Part shown: positions 7,498-15,780 of the stretch, piece after piece
Position numbering within the stretch: position 1 is the first letter of the stretch
Layout: the number at the start of each line of letters is the position of its first letter
NCBI GenBank assembly: GCA_016192065.1
Contig: JACPUX010000080.1
Location: 1 to 48,827 of the forward strand
DNA length: 48,827 nt
Reading direction: 5' to 3'
From: Betaproteobacteria bacterium
Lineage (GTDB): Bacteria > Pseudomonadota > Gammaproteobacteria > Burkholderiales > Casimicrobiaceae
The notes under the pieces: generated by a model
Databases searched by the model: none
What the model was told of the DNA's origin: nothing
The model's input: the letters and a program-made list of their open reading frames with translations, nothing else
Position numbers and translations under genes: made by a program

Positions 7498-7943
7498 AAT
7501 AAGGCGTGGAAAAGACGCAAAAGAACCGTCATAGCTGAGTAAGACGGGCCACTGCTTCCAATAGAATCATCGTCCCGTCCGGTCTTGGTACGTCCGAATG
7601 AAATACCGAAAACCATCGTTCCCAGCCCTCCCGATTTCTTGCCTCGATAGCCTCATCGGCTCCGCCGCCTCGGCACGCTCGTTCCGGTCCAAATGATTGC
7701 CGCACATGATGCTCCAATCGACCGCCCCGCTCAAGCGTGACTGCGTGGTTTGCCGCCGGGCAAACAAACAAGCGCGCGGCGCCGCCGGGGGAGCGGCCTG
7801 AGCGCCTTAACGCCAGCGCATCACCGACGCCCCCACACATGACCGATGCTGGCGATGATGACCATGACCTCGCCGGCGGAGCGGTCACGTACGGTCCGCA
7901 TCTGTTGATTGCGGCGGAAGCGGAGCCGGAGTAGGCAGTCCAT
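7498..7943. other. gene-poor region with a degenerate gene tail
   Basis: No confident gene in these 446 nt. Minus-strand frames at 7529-7767 have no recognisable product and no ribosome site. The segment 7797-7880 resembles the 3' end and downstream flank of the KASIII-like gene at 8783 and is listed separately. Confidence 0.4.
7797..7880 (-). pseudogene. decayed copy of a KASIII-like gene tail
   Basis: Read on the minus strand, this stretch gives GEVMVIIASIGHVWG followed by a premature stop. The intact gene at 8783 ends GQVMVMIAAGIGYVWGATVV. The nucleotide match also covers downstream bases (CCAGCGCAYCACCG and a GGCCTGA flank) with a few indels. It is most simply a remnant of a second copy of that gene end. 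The stretch is short, so chance or convergent similarity cannot be excluded. Confidence 0.4.
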
Positions 7944-8309
7944 TTGAGCTTTGACGATGATCGACTCGCCAGCATCGATACCACCGTGCTCGATGCGCTA
8001 TTGGACGCGCATTCCCGGTCCTATCCCCGTCTGCGCAGCAAGGCAACGGTGCACTGGTTCCTCGACGAGATACAGCTTTTGGCCGGGTGGGAGCGCTTCG
8101 TGCGTCGCATCCTGGACACCGAGCGGGTCGAAATTGTGGTGTCGGGGGCTTCCGCGCGCATGCTCTCGCGCAAGGCTGGTTTTCCGCAAGCCCAGGGCTT
8201 GTCGCCGAGCCTGCGAGTTGAACTGCTGCAGAGCTACGTCGATACGGTGCTCTTTCGCGACCTGGTCGAGCGCCATGGCATCACGCAGGTGGCGTCTGGC
8301 GAGAGCTAG
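7944..8309 (+). pseudogene. fragment of an AAA_14/DUF4143 ATPase
   Basis: The frame reads MSFDDDRLASIDTTVLDALL, then TVHWFLDEIQLLAGWERFVR (Walker B region DEIQ) and RVEIVVSGASARMLSR. These are hallmark segments of prokaryotic AAA_14 (DUF4143-linked) ATPases, normally about 400 residues. The N-terminal Walker A is missing. The sequence then jumps to a downstream motif (LSPSLRVELLQSYVDTVLFR) without the intervening segment and stops after TQVASGES. So both an internal deletion and truncations at each end are present. It is a decayed gene, probably of accessory origin. Confidence 0.7.
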
Positions 8310-8527
8310 CTTCGGACGTGTGGCTGCCGCTGGTTGCAGACGGCGAAGACGAGCCGAGAACGATAATGAGGAAACGCCCCGTAAGCATCCGCGCGAGAGA
8401 AAAAAGAAGGCGCCCCCCCCGGCCTCGTTCCGGCTTTGCCAGCCTAGGAGCGCCGCGACTCGATGTGTTCGTAACTGGCCCGGCGTTTGGAGTAAGATGC
8501 CTTGACCAACGCAAGACGGAGGCAATC

Positions 8528-8776
8528 ATGTCCACCGAACCCTCAGAATTCATTGATGGCCGCATCACCATCGACCCGGCCATTTGCAATGGCAGGCCAA
8601 CCATCCGAGGCAAACGAATTGCCGCCCAGACCATTCTTGAATTTCTTGGGGCAGGGGAAACGCCCGAGGAAATCCTCAGGAAGTATCCGAGCCTCGAGGC
8701 CGAAGACATGCGCGCTTGCCTGCGCTTTGCCGCACTGCTGATGGACAAGCGATACGAACTGGCGCGGGTGGCCTGA
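8528..8776 (+). CDS. DUF433 domain protein (possible orphan antitoxin)
   Basis: The 82-residue protein starts at ATG 8528 after GACGGAGGCAATC. It carries the DUF433 pattern: ITIDPAICNGRPTIRGKRI, then ILEFLGAGETPEEILRKYPS and LEAEDMRACLRFAALL. DUF433 is a small winged-helix-like domain often found just upstream of a PIN-like DUF5615 toxin. Here the next gene is convergent and no partner is present, so it is an orphan. The upstream 200 nt show no other gene. Family is clear; function as an antitoxin is inferred. Confidence 0.85.
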   Translation: MSTEPSEFIDGRITIDPAICNGRPTIRGKRIAAQTILEFLGAGETPEEILRKYPSLEAEDMRACLRFAALLMDKRYELARVA

Positions 8777-8782
8777 CCACGC

Positions 8783-9826
8783 CTACCCCCAGCGCACCAC
8801 CGTCGCGCCCCACACATAACCGATGCCGGCGGCGATCATCACCATCACTTGGCCCTCGCGCAGGCGGCCGCTGGCGAGCCCCAAATGCGTCGAGAGCATG
8901 GCATCGACTTGGCCGAGGTGGCCATAATCGGCGAGGTAAAACGACTGCTCTTCGCGCAAGCCCAACTCAGCGAGCATTTGTTGATGCCCTGAAGGTTTGA
9001 AGTGCAGGGCGTTCAAATAGCCGATGTCTTGGCGGGTGTAGCCGCTCTTTTGCAGGGCGCGGTCGATGCAGGTGTACCAGTTGGCCATGGACACTTCGTT
9101 GAGCCGTGCTTTCATGTGCGGGGCGTCGAACACTTTGAGGCTCTTGTTGCCGCGCCTGCGCAGGGCTTGGAGCTCCGCTTCGGGCAGGGCTTCGATGGGG
9201 TGTTCGGTGCCGCCGTACCACAGGCCGCAATCCCGCGCGAGGCTGCCGTCGGTGATGATGTGAGTGCCCAGCACTTCGTTTTTGGCCTGGCCGCGCTTCA
9301 AGATGAAAGCGCCGGCGCCGGCGGCGAGGTTGAACATGAAAGACACATCCGAATCGGCGTAGTCGATGAGGTCGCCGTTGCGATAACCGCCCACGATCAG
9401 GGCGGTCTGAATGTCCGGATCGGCGCGCATCATGTCTTTGGCGATTTTTAATGCCGCCACCGTGGTGTTGCAGCGCTGCTGCACGTCGATGCCCCAAGCG
9501 CGCTGGGCGCCAATGCGCTCTTGAATGTAGATCGCCGATGTGGTGAGCGGATACTCCTTCCATTCTTCGCCCATGCAGAGAATGAGATCGATCTCTTTGG
9601 CGTCGATGCCGCTTCTTTGCAAAGCGTCGAGCGCGGCGCGCGCGCCCATTTCTTGGGTGCCGTCACCGGGGCCGGCAACCGTCTTGCGATTCAAGCCGAG
9701 TTTCTCGCGCACCGCGGCGGCGGACCAGCGGCCGGCCGTGGCGGCGGCGATGTCTTCCGCGCTCACCGTGGCGCTGGGCAGGTAGATGCCATAGCCGGCA
9801 ATGCCAACCGGAGTTTCGAGCGACAT
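8783..9826 (-). CDS. 3-oxoacyl-ACP synthase III-like (thiolase-fold) enzyme
   Basis: The 347-residue thiolase-fold protein keeps the catalytic Cys (C119 in VQQRCNTTVAAL) and a His (H275 in NALHFKPSGHQQML). Where FabH has the catalytic Asn of YGN, it has YGHLGQVDAM, giving His at 303. GIAGYGIYLP at the start and VMVMIAAGIGYVWGA at the end are typical. FabH-like enzymes condense or cleave acyl-thioesters. As the last gene of an operon with an acyl-CoA ligase, crotonase and MaoC hydratase, it probably acts on CoA esters in degradation or tailoring rather than in fatty-acid initiation. It starts 2 nt after the MaoC gene ends. Confidence 0.82.
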   Translation of the reverse strand: MSLETPVGIAGYGIYLPSATVSAEDIAAATAGRWSAAAVREKLGLNRKTVAGPGDGTQEMGARAALDALQRSGIDAKEIDLILCMGEEWKEYPLTTSAIYIQERIGAQRAWGIDVQQRCNTTVAALKIAKDMMRADPDIQTALIVGGYRNGDLIDYADSDVSFMFNLAAGAGAFILKRGQAKNEVLGTHIITDGSLARDCGLWYGGTEHPIEALPEAELQALRRRGNKSLKVFDAPHMKARLNEVSMANWYTCIDRALQKSGYTRQDIGYLNALHFKPSGHQQMLAELGLREEQSFYLADYGHLGQVDAMLSTHLGLASGRLREGQVMVMIAAGIGYVWGATVVRWG

Positions 9827-9828
9827 GA

Positions 9829-10677
9829 TCAGCGCGGGAGTTTGTGTTCGAGATTACGCACCAGCACCAGCGCTTCACCATCGACGACCAGGCGTTGCCC
9901 AGGGCCGAGAATCTGGGTGCGCAGATTGACCAGTTCCTTGGCGGCGCGCAGGCGGGTGATTTCCACCCGCGCCAGAAGCGCCTCATCCGGCCTCGCGGGG
10001 GAGAGAAACTGCAGGCGCTGTTTCATCCAGCCCGTGCCGCGGCCGGGCAGGCGCGTGCCCAAGAGGTCGGAGAACATGCCAGCCAATAGCGGGCCCGGTA
10101 CCTCGGCGCTTGCACCGCGGAAGAGCGGATTGCGGTCGCCCACCAGGTCGCCGTATTCCGCGAGATCGCGGTCGGTGAAGCGGCGCGTGGCTTCGGCTTG
10201 CATTCCCAGGCGCAAGCCGTAGAGTTCGGTGTCGCTTTCACCGTCGCCTCCGGGCGCGCCCCCGATTGCGGTAGTGTTGGGGATGCCCTGCGGCAACACC
10301 CGCGTGCGGCCCTCGGCGGTGATGGCCCCCTCGCTCTTGATGACGCGAGTGAGTAGGTCCAGCGCGCCAACGGCAACGCGGTCTTGGCAGGCCAACTCGA
10401 TGCGAATTTCTTCGCCGGTGTAAGTGGGGTTCGGAAACATCAGCTCTTGGCTGAGCTGACGCACGCCGGGGCCGGGGATCAGTTCACTCAAAGCCTTGGC
10501 AATCAGGCCATAGAGCAGCATGCCGTGCGACACCGTGGCGCCGAAGTGCGTGTGTTGGGCGTAAGCAGGATCGCAGTGAATGGGGTTGTCGTCGCCGGTC
10601 AGTTGGGCGAAGCGATCGAAATCTTCTTGCAACAGAACGCGGCGAAATGACGCGCGCTGTGGAAAATCGCCGCTCAT
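9829..10677 (-). CDS. MaoC-family (R)-specific hydratase, double hotdog
   Basis: The 282-residue protein has two hotdog halves. The first carries the hydratase-2 motif (LTGDDNPIHCDPAYA, then HFGATVSHGML) with the catalytic Asp/His pair. The second (from about residue 165) has the matching but degenerate GDRNPLFRGAS and is probably structural. Such enzymes hydrate trans-2-enoyl-CoA. The start overlaps the acyl-CoA ligase stop by 4 nt (10674-10677), indicating translational coupling. It belongs to the operon running from 18068 down to 8783. Confidence 0.85.
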   Translation of the reverse strand: MSGDFPQRASFRRVLLQEDFDRFAQLTGDDNPIHCDPAYAQHTHFGATVSHGMLLYGLIAKALSELIPGPGVRQLSQELMFPNPTYTGEEIRIELACQDRVAVGALDLLTRVIKSEGAITAEGRTRVLPQGIPNTTAIGGAPGGDGESDTELYGLRLGMQAEATRRFTDRDLAEYGDLVGDRNPLFRGASAEVPGPLLAGMFSDLLGTRLPGRGTGWMKQRLQFLSPARPDEALLARVEITRLRAAKELVNLRTQILGPGQRLVVDGEALVLVRNLEHKLPR

Positions 10678-12200
10678 CCCGCGCTTCCGTACAAGCTACG
10701 CAGGCGCGGTTTTTCCACCTTGCCGGCGGCGTTGCGCGGCAGGGCCTCGACAAACAAGACATGCCGCGGCACTTTGTAGCCGGCCAGGCGCTCGCGACAA
10801 AAGGCGAGCACCGCCGCGGCTTCGATCGCGGCGCCGGGTTTCAAGGCGACGATGGCTTTGCCCACCTCACCCCAGCGTTCGTCGGGAAAGCCGATCACCG
10901 CGGCTTCGGCCACTTCCGGCATTTGGAAGAGCACGTTTTCCACTTCGGCGGGATAAACGTTTTCGCCGCCGGAGATGTACATATCCTTGGCGCGATCGAC
11001 CACGTAATAGTCGCCCTCGGTATCGAAGTAGGCGATGTCGCCGGAACACAACCAGCCGTCTTCGAAGGCTTTGGCGGTGGCCGCGGCATTGTTCCAATAG
11101 CCGGGCGTGACCCCAGGGCCTTTGATCAACAACTCGCCGCGTTCGTTGGGGCCCAGACGCCGGCGCGTCGCCACATCCACCACTTGGGTGAGCATGTAGG
11201 TCACCGGGCGGCCGACGGTGCCGATTTTGTTGCGCGCCGTGGCTTCGTCGGTGAGGAAGACGGTGGGTCCGGTTTCGGTCATGCCAAAGCCAAAGCAAAT
11301 GGTCACACCCTTGGCGAGATATTGCTCCAGCAAACTTTTTGGTATGGGTGCGCCGCCGCAGGCCCAGCTGCGTACGCGCGAAAAGTCCGCGCCCGCGAAG
11401 GTCGGCTGCTGCGACAGAAAGAGGTAAATCGCCGGCACACCGAACATCACCGAGATGCTCTGTTGCAAAAGTTCGATGGTGCGCAGTGGGTCGAACTGTT
11501 TCATCACCACCACCGTGCCGCCGCATTGCAAAAGCGGATTGGCGTAGAGGTTCAAGCCCCCGGTGTGAAAAAATGGCAGCACCGACAAGAGCACGTCGTC
11601 GCGCGACAATTTCGCCGCGTGCATGGCGTTCACGCCGTTAAAATGCGCCATGCCGTAGGTCTGCAATACCCCCTTGGGTTTGCCCGTCGTGCCCGAGGTG
11701 TAGAGGAGGTACCACACTTCGTCCAAACCGCGGCAAGGCATTTCCAGGGTGTCGCCGGAAGCGGCGGCAAGGCAGGACTCGTAGTCGGACCAGGCCGCAA
11801 TTTCGCCGCCCAGACTCATCGCGTGTTCGATGGCGGAATGCGCGCGCAACTCCAGGCCCGCGGCAGCGTACTCGGCGCTCACGACCAGCGCGCGCGGGCC
11901 GGCATCGTCGAGCACGGCGAGGTTTTCGCGCGCTGACAGGCGCCAATTGAGGCAGACCATCACGGCGCCGAGTTTGGCGCAGCCGTAGAGCATTTCGAAG
12001 TAATCCGAGCTATTGCTCGCCAGCACGGCGACCCGGTCGCCGGGCCGTATGCCCCAAGCGCCGCGCAAGTGCCAGGCAAAGCGGCTGGCGCGGTCGTTGA
12101 AAGCGCGGTAGCTCAGCTCGCGCCCCGTGGCTAAATCGATTAGCGCGGTTTTGTCGGGATAATTGGCAGCCCCTTTGGCCGCCCAGTCGATGACATACAT
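10674..12200 (-). CDS. acyl-CoA ligase (AMP-forming)
   Basis: The 508-residue protein shows the ANL superfamily motifs in order: YTSGTTGKPKG phosphate loop (residues 167-177), FGMTETGP, GWLCSGDI, the hinge and A8 motif DRAKDMYISGGENVYPAEVE, and the C-terminal catalytic Lys in PRNAAGKVEK. It would activate a carboxylic acid via an acyl-adenylate to its CoA thioester in the cytoplasm. The neighbouring transporter genes suggest that the substrate is an imported carboxylate; the pocket cannot be read for specificity. It is 3 nt from the crotonase gene and overlaps the MaoC gene. Confidence 0.93.
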   Translation of the reverse strand: MYVIDWAAKGAANYPDKTALIDLATGRELSYRAFNDRASRFAWHLRGAWGIRPGDRVAVLASNSSDYFEMLYGCAKLGAVMVCLNWRLSARENLAVLDDAGPRALVVSAEYAAAGLELRAHSAIEHAMSLGGEIAAWSDYESCLAAASGDTLEMPCRGLDEVWYLLYTSGTTGKPKGVLQTYGMAHFNGVNAMHAAKLSRDDVLLSVLPFFHTGGLNLYANPLLQCGGTVVVMKQFDPLRTIELLQQSISVMFGVPAIYLFLSQQPTFAGADFSRVRSWACGGAPIPKSLLEQYLAKGVTICFGFGMTETGPTVFLTDEATARNKIGTVGRPVTYMLTQVVDVATRRRLGPNERGELLIKGPGVTPGYWNNAAATAKAFEDGWLCSGDIAYFDTEGDYYVVDRAKDMYISGGENVYPAEVENVLFQMPEVAEAAVIGFPDERWGEVGKAIVALKPGAAIEAAAVLAFCRERLAGYKVPRHVLFVEALPRNAAGKVEKPRLRSLYGSAG

Positions 12201-12203
12201 GGC

Positions 12204-12974
12204 TTACTCCCCGTCCGGATAGGTCGCGAAGTTCTTCAGAAATTGCTCGACGCCGGCGCGCGCCGCGGCGACTTGTGCGACGAAAGCGGCGCGCTCGGCT
12301 TCGAGGGCCGCGGCAATGGCGGGCCGATCGGCTGCCAGCAGGCGCTTGGCGGTCAAGAGGGTGCCCGCGGGCGCTGCGGCAATGCGCCCGGCGAGGGCTT
12401 GCGCCCCGGCGCGCACAGCAAGACCGGGGCGTACTTCGCAGACCAATCCGCGGGCGAGCGCTTCATCGGCGCGAATCGCTTCGTTGGCATAGAGGCAGGC
12501 GGCCACGCGCGGCATACCGATGCGCCGCGGCAGCATGGCCGTCCAGCCGCCATCCGGCGCGAACCCGGCGCTCACGTAATGCGCCTTGAACACCGCCGTT
12601 TCCGCCATAACCACCAAGTCGCTGGCGAGCACCAGACCGATCGATCCGCCGGTGACATGTCCGTGCACCGCGGCGACGACGACCTGCGGCAGATCGATGA
12701 GGGCGAGGATGGTCTCGTTCAAGAGGCCGACCAAACGCGCGCTGTAAGCTTCGATGTCTTGGGCGTATTCGCGCTGAAAGCGGCGCATGTCGCCGCCCAA
12801 GGAAAAGGCTTCGCCTTCGGCGCCGAGCACCAGCACGCGTAACTCGGGGTCGGCGGCCACTTCACGCAGGCGCGAGAGCAGCGCTTCCAGGAGTTCCGGC
12901 ACCAGGGCATTGCCCATCCGCGGGCGGGCGAGCACCAGGGTGGCGATCGCCCCTGTCCGTGCCAGGCGGATCAT
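12204..12974 (-). CDS. enoyl-CoA hydratase/isomerase (crotonase family)
   Basis: The 256-residue protein has the oxyanion-hole segments EGEAFSLGGDMRRF and VHGHVTGGSIGLVLASDL. At the second acidic position it has VSAGFAPDGGWTAMLPRR, so an Asp within PDGG replaces the usual Glu, and the first Glu is not evident. The same pattern occurs in PaaG-like isomerases, so isomerisation rather than hydration is plausible. The ATG at 12974 overlaps the stop of the livM-type gene by 4 nt. A much longer frame running through this gene and the transporter genes in other phases is an artefact of high GC. Confidence 0.87.
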   Translation of the reverse strand: MIRLARTGAIATLVLARPRMGNALVPELLEALLSRLREVAADPELRVLVLGAEGEAFSLGGDMRRFQREYAQDIEAYSARLVGLLNETILALIDLPQVVVAAVHGHVTGGSIGLVLASDLVVMAETAVFKAHYVSAGFAPDGGWTAMLPRRIGMPRVAACLYANEAIRADEALARGLVCEVRPGLAVRAGAQALAGRIAAAPAGTLLTAKRLLAADRPAIAAALEAERAAFVAQVAAARAGVEQFLKNFATYPDGE

Positions 12975-14032
12975 CGCTTGAGGGCGCGCAGCTTGCCGAC
13001 GATGCCCGTCGGAAAGAAGTACACCGACAGCACGAAGAAGACACCCAGCCACAACAACCAGCGGTCGGGGTGCAAGAGATTGGCGAGCACCGGCACGGCG
13101 GTGAGGGCATCGCTGGCTTGCTTCATTAGGGCCTGCAAATAGTTTTGTGCCAGAATGAAAAGCGCCGAGCCGATCATCGCGCCATACAAGGTGCCCATGC
13201 CGCCGATCACCACGATGAGCAAAATGTCCATCATGATGGTGAAAGACAGCGTCGTCTGCGGGCCGGCGTAACGCAGCCACAGCGCCATCAAGGCACCGGC
13301 GAGCGTGGCGGTGGCGGCGGCGAGGCAATTGGCCAGCGTGCGATAGACCACGGTGCGATAACCCAGGGCCTCGGCGCGGAAGTCGTTTTCTCGAATCGCT
13401 TGCAATACCCGGCCAAAAGGTGAATTCACCACCCTCAACAAAAAGAGAAAAATTGCCAGCGCGCCAAAAAACAGCAAGTAGTAGGTGATGAGTTTGCCAT
13501 TGATGGCGGTGCCGAAGACTTCCGCTTCGATCAGCCGAAAGCCCGGCCGCAGCATTTCCGGCACGCTGAAGGTGCGCCCGTCTTCGCCGCCGGTGAAGTC
13601 CGAGAGTTGCGAGGCGAGAATGGCGAAGGCCGAAGCCACGGCCAGAGTGATCATGGCGTAGAAAATCGCCTTCACCCGCAAGGAAAAGAGGCCGATCACC
13701 AAGGCGAGCGCCAGCGAGAGCAGCAGCGCGATTCCCAAGCCCAGCGCCATGGCGCCCCAGGTGGGCCCGATGCTGTAGAGCGCCAGGCCCACGCCATAGG
13801 CGCCAATGCCGTAAAACATGGTATGGGCGAAAGAGACGATGCCGGTGTAACCGAGCAAAAGGTCGTACGAGGCCACCAGCACGATGAAGACACAGATCGT
13901 CGCCGCCACGTTCATGGCGCGCGCACCGGTGAATAGAAAAGGCGCCAGCGCAAGCACGAGGACAAGAAGCGCCAGCGCCCCCGAGAGCCAGAGGCTCCGC
14001 GGAAAGTCGCCAGAAAGAAGTCGATGCAACAT
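12971..14032 (-). CDS. livM: branched-chain-type ABC permease (LivM family)
   Basis: The 353-residue membrane protein has about ten hydrophobic segments and the LivM signature: YDLLLGYTGIVSFAHTMFYGIGAY, AILASQLSDFTGGEDG, then FGRVLQAIRENDFRAEALGY and IGGMGTLYGAMIGSALF. It forms the channel of a hydrophobic-amino-acid/carboxylate (HAAT) importer together with the LivH-type protein. Neighbours are catabolic CoA-ester genes rather than amino-acid genes, so the substrate is probably an aromatic, alicyclic or aliphatic acid. The gene symbol indicates family, not substrate. Confidence 0.92.
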   Translation of the reverse strand: MLHRLLSGDFPRSLWLSGALALLVLVLALAPFLFTGARAMNVAATICVFIVLVASYDLLLGYTGIVSFAHTMFYGIGAYGVGLALYSIGPTWGAMALGLGIALLLSLALALVIGLFSLRVKAIFYAMITLAVASAFAILASQLSDFTGGEDGRTFSVPEMLRPGFRLIEAEVFGTAINGKLITYYLLFFGALAIFLFLLRVVNSPFGRVLQAIRENDFRAEALGYRTVVYRTLANCLAAATATLAGALMALWLRYAGPQTTLSFTIMMDILLIVVIGGMGTLYGAMIGSALFILAQNYLQALMKQASDALTAVPVLANLLHPDRWLLWLGVFFVLSVYFFPTGIVGKLRALKR

Positions 14033-14041
14033 GTGCGAACC

Positions 14042-15058
14042 CTATCGCTTGGCCACGGGGTAGAGGCCCTGCGGCCGCCATAACAGAATGGCCACCATGA
14101 GCAGAATGTTCGAGGCCAGCGCGATCTTGGGCACCAGAAAACCCGCGTAATTGGCCACCAGCGCCACCAGCAGCGCGCCGATGAAACAGCCGCCCACCGA
14201 ACCCAAACCGCCGATGATGATGACGATGAACACCAGCACCATGATTTCCGATCCCATGGCGGCGGTGAGCATTTCTTTGTAGAGGCCCCAAAGCACGCCG
14301 CCCAAGCCCGCCAGCGCCGAACCGGCGATGAACACGCCGACGAAGAGGCGCCGGATGCGGTACCCCAGGGCTTCGACCATTTCGCCGTTTTCCACGCCGG
14401 CGCGTATCAAGAGCCCCACTTTGGTCCGGTTGAGCACCAGGAACATGGCCACGAAGACGATGAGCCCCACGGCCACGGCGATGAGGCGATACTTTTCGAT
14501 CGCCGCGTCGCCGAAAATGATGGCACCGCGAAAGGAGGCGGGCAGCGGCAATGGAATTTGGTCGGGGCCCCAGACGACGTGAATCATCTGTTCGGCGACG
14601 ATCATGCCGCCCATGGTGATGAGGATTTGCTTCAAGTGCTGGCCATAGACCGGCATGATGATCACGCGCTCGAAGGCCCAGCCCAAAAGGCCGGTCACCC
14701 CCATCGCCAAGGCGACGGCAAGGCTTAAGGCGGTGAGATTCATCAGCACGGAATCGGCCTGCATCCAGCCTTGCATGGGCAAGAGCACCAGCGTCGCGGT
14801 GAAGGCCCCGACGGTGACAAAAGCGCCATGGCCGAAGTTGAGCACGTCCATCAAGCCAAAAACGAGCGTGAGGCCCGAGGCCATGATAAAAATCATCATG
14901 CCCATGGCGAGGCCGGCGATGGTGAGCGTCACCCAAGTGGGGGCGCTGCCGATCAAGGGCAGGGCCGCCAACGCCAGCGCGGGCAGCACCAAGAGGGGCG
15001 CCCAGTCGAGCTTGAGTTTGGGTAGCTCGGCGTCGGTGGGAGTGGCAATCGGGGTCAT
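14042..15058 (-). CDS. livH: branched-chain-type ABC permease (LivH family)
   Basis: The 338-residue protein has about eight membrane segments and typical LivH motifs: MASGLTLVFGLMDVLNFGHGAF, FERVIIMPVYGQHLKQILITMG, NRTKVGLLIRAGVENGEMVEALG and IIIGGLGSVGGCFIGALLV. It begins with an N-terminal extension of about 25 polar residues ahead of the first helix (MTPIATPTDAELPKLKLDW), slightly longer than common. The start overlaps the preceding ATPase gene by 4 nt; the spacer to the livM-type gene is 9 nt. Confidence 0.92.
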   Translation of the reverse strand: MTPIATPTDAELPKLKLDWAPLLVLPALALAALPLIGSAPTWVTLTIAGLAMGMMIFIMASGLTLVFGLMDVLNFGHGAFVTVGAFTATLVLLPMQGWMQADSVLMNLTALSLAVALAMGVTGLLGWAFERVIIMPVYGQHLKQILITMGGMIVAEQMIHVVWGPDQIPLPLPASFRGAIIFGDAAIEKYRLIAVAVGLIVFVAMFLVLNRTKVGLLIRAGVENGEMVEALGYRIRRLFVGVFIAGSALAGLGGVLWGLYKEMLTAAMGSEIMVLVFIVIIIGGLGSVGGCFIGALLVALVANYAGFLVPKIALASNILLMVAILLWRPQGLYPVAKR

Positions 15059-15780
15059 TGGTGCGCGTCCAGGGAAAGGCCCAACAAAGACTGCTGCAAA
15101 TCGCGATCCTCGGCCAGTTCGGCCATGCGGCCCTTGTGCACGATGCGCCCGTCGTCCATGACGGCGACCGAATCGCCCAGGGAGCGCACGAACCCGAAGT
15201 TCTGCTCGACCAGCAAGATGGTGGTCTCCATCCCTTTGAGTTCGCGAAAAGCGGTGATGAGGCTTTGAATGATCGCCGGCGCCAGCCCTTTGGTGGGCTC
15301 ATCGACCAACAGAAGTTTTCTCGGCTCGACGATGGCGCGCGCGATGGCGAGCATCTGCTTCTGTCCGCCGGAAAGGGTGCCCGCGGCTTGGTTCCAAAAT
15401 TTCTTGAGCGCCGGGAAGAAGCCGAAAATCCATTCCAGGCGTTGGGCGTCGGGTTCTCCGGCGCGCGCGGCGAGGAGCAAGTTCTCGCGCACCGTGAGGT
15501 CGGAGAAGATGCCCATGTTTTCGGGCACGTAGGCGATGCCGGCGGTGGCGATGTCCGGGGTCGAGGCGCGGGTGATGTCTTGCCCGTCGAAGACGAGGCC
15601 ACCGCGCGACGCCTTCCACAGGCCCATGATGGTGCGCAAGGTAGTGGTCTTGCCGGCACCGTTGCGCCCCAGAAGCACGGTCAACTCGCCGCGCCGCACG
15701 GTGAGGTCCACGCCCTGCAGAATGTGGTATTGCCCGATGTGCGTGTGTACGCCGGTGAGCGTGAGCAAGGCTTCAGACAC
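15055..15780 (-). CDS. livF: ABC importer ATPase (LivF family)
   Basis: The 241-residue protein has Walker A GRNGAGKTT, Q-loop region AYVPENMGIFSDLTVREN, signature LSGGQKQMLAIARAIV, Walker B LLLVDEPTKGLAP and the switch region LLVEQNFGF. LivF-type proteins power HAAT importers as heterodimers with LivG. It overlaps both neighbours (8 nt with livG, 4 nt with livH), the densest part of the operon. Confidence 0.94.
   Translation of the reverse strand: MSEALLTLTGVHTHIGQYHILQGVDLTVRRGELTVLLGRNGAGKTTTLRTIMGLWKASRGGLVFDGQDITRASTPDIATAGIAYVPENMGIFSDLTVRENLLLAARAGEPDAQRLEWIFGFFPALKKFWNQAAGTLSGGQKQMLAIARAIVEPRKLLLVDEPTKGLAPAIIQSLITAFRELKGMETTILLVEQNFGFVRSLGDSVAVMDDGRIVHKGRMAELAEDRDLQQSLLGLSLDAHQ

Noticed and set aside
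7529..7984. 151-codon minus-strand frame
   Set aside because: It overlaps the AAA_14 fragment and the decayed gene tail in other phases, and has no ribosome site or family.
8281..8817. 178-codon minus-strand frame opposite the DUF433 gene
   Set aside because: It is antisense to a gene with a clear family and ribosome site, and its product is low in complexity.
10647..11936. 429-codon plus-strand frame opposite the acyl-CoA ligase
   Set aside because: It is an antisense shadow in GC-rich DNA, with a His/Gly/Arg-rich product of no family.
12204..15659. 1151-codon minus-strand frame
   Set aside because: Only its last 256 codons are a gene (crotonase). The rest runs out of phase through livM, livH and livF, which have convincing products.
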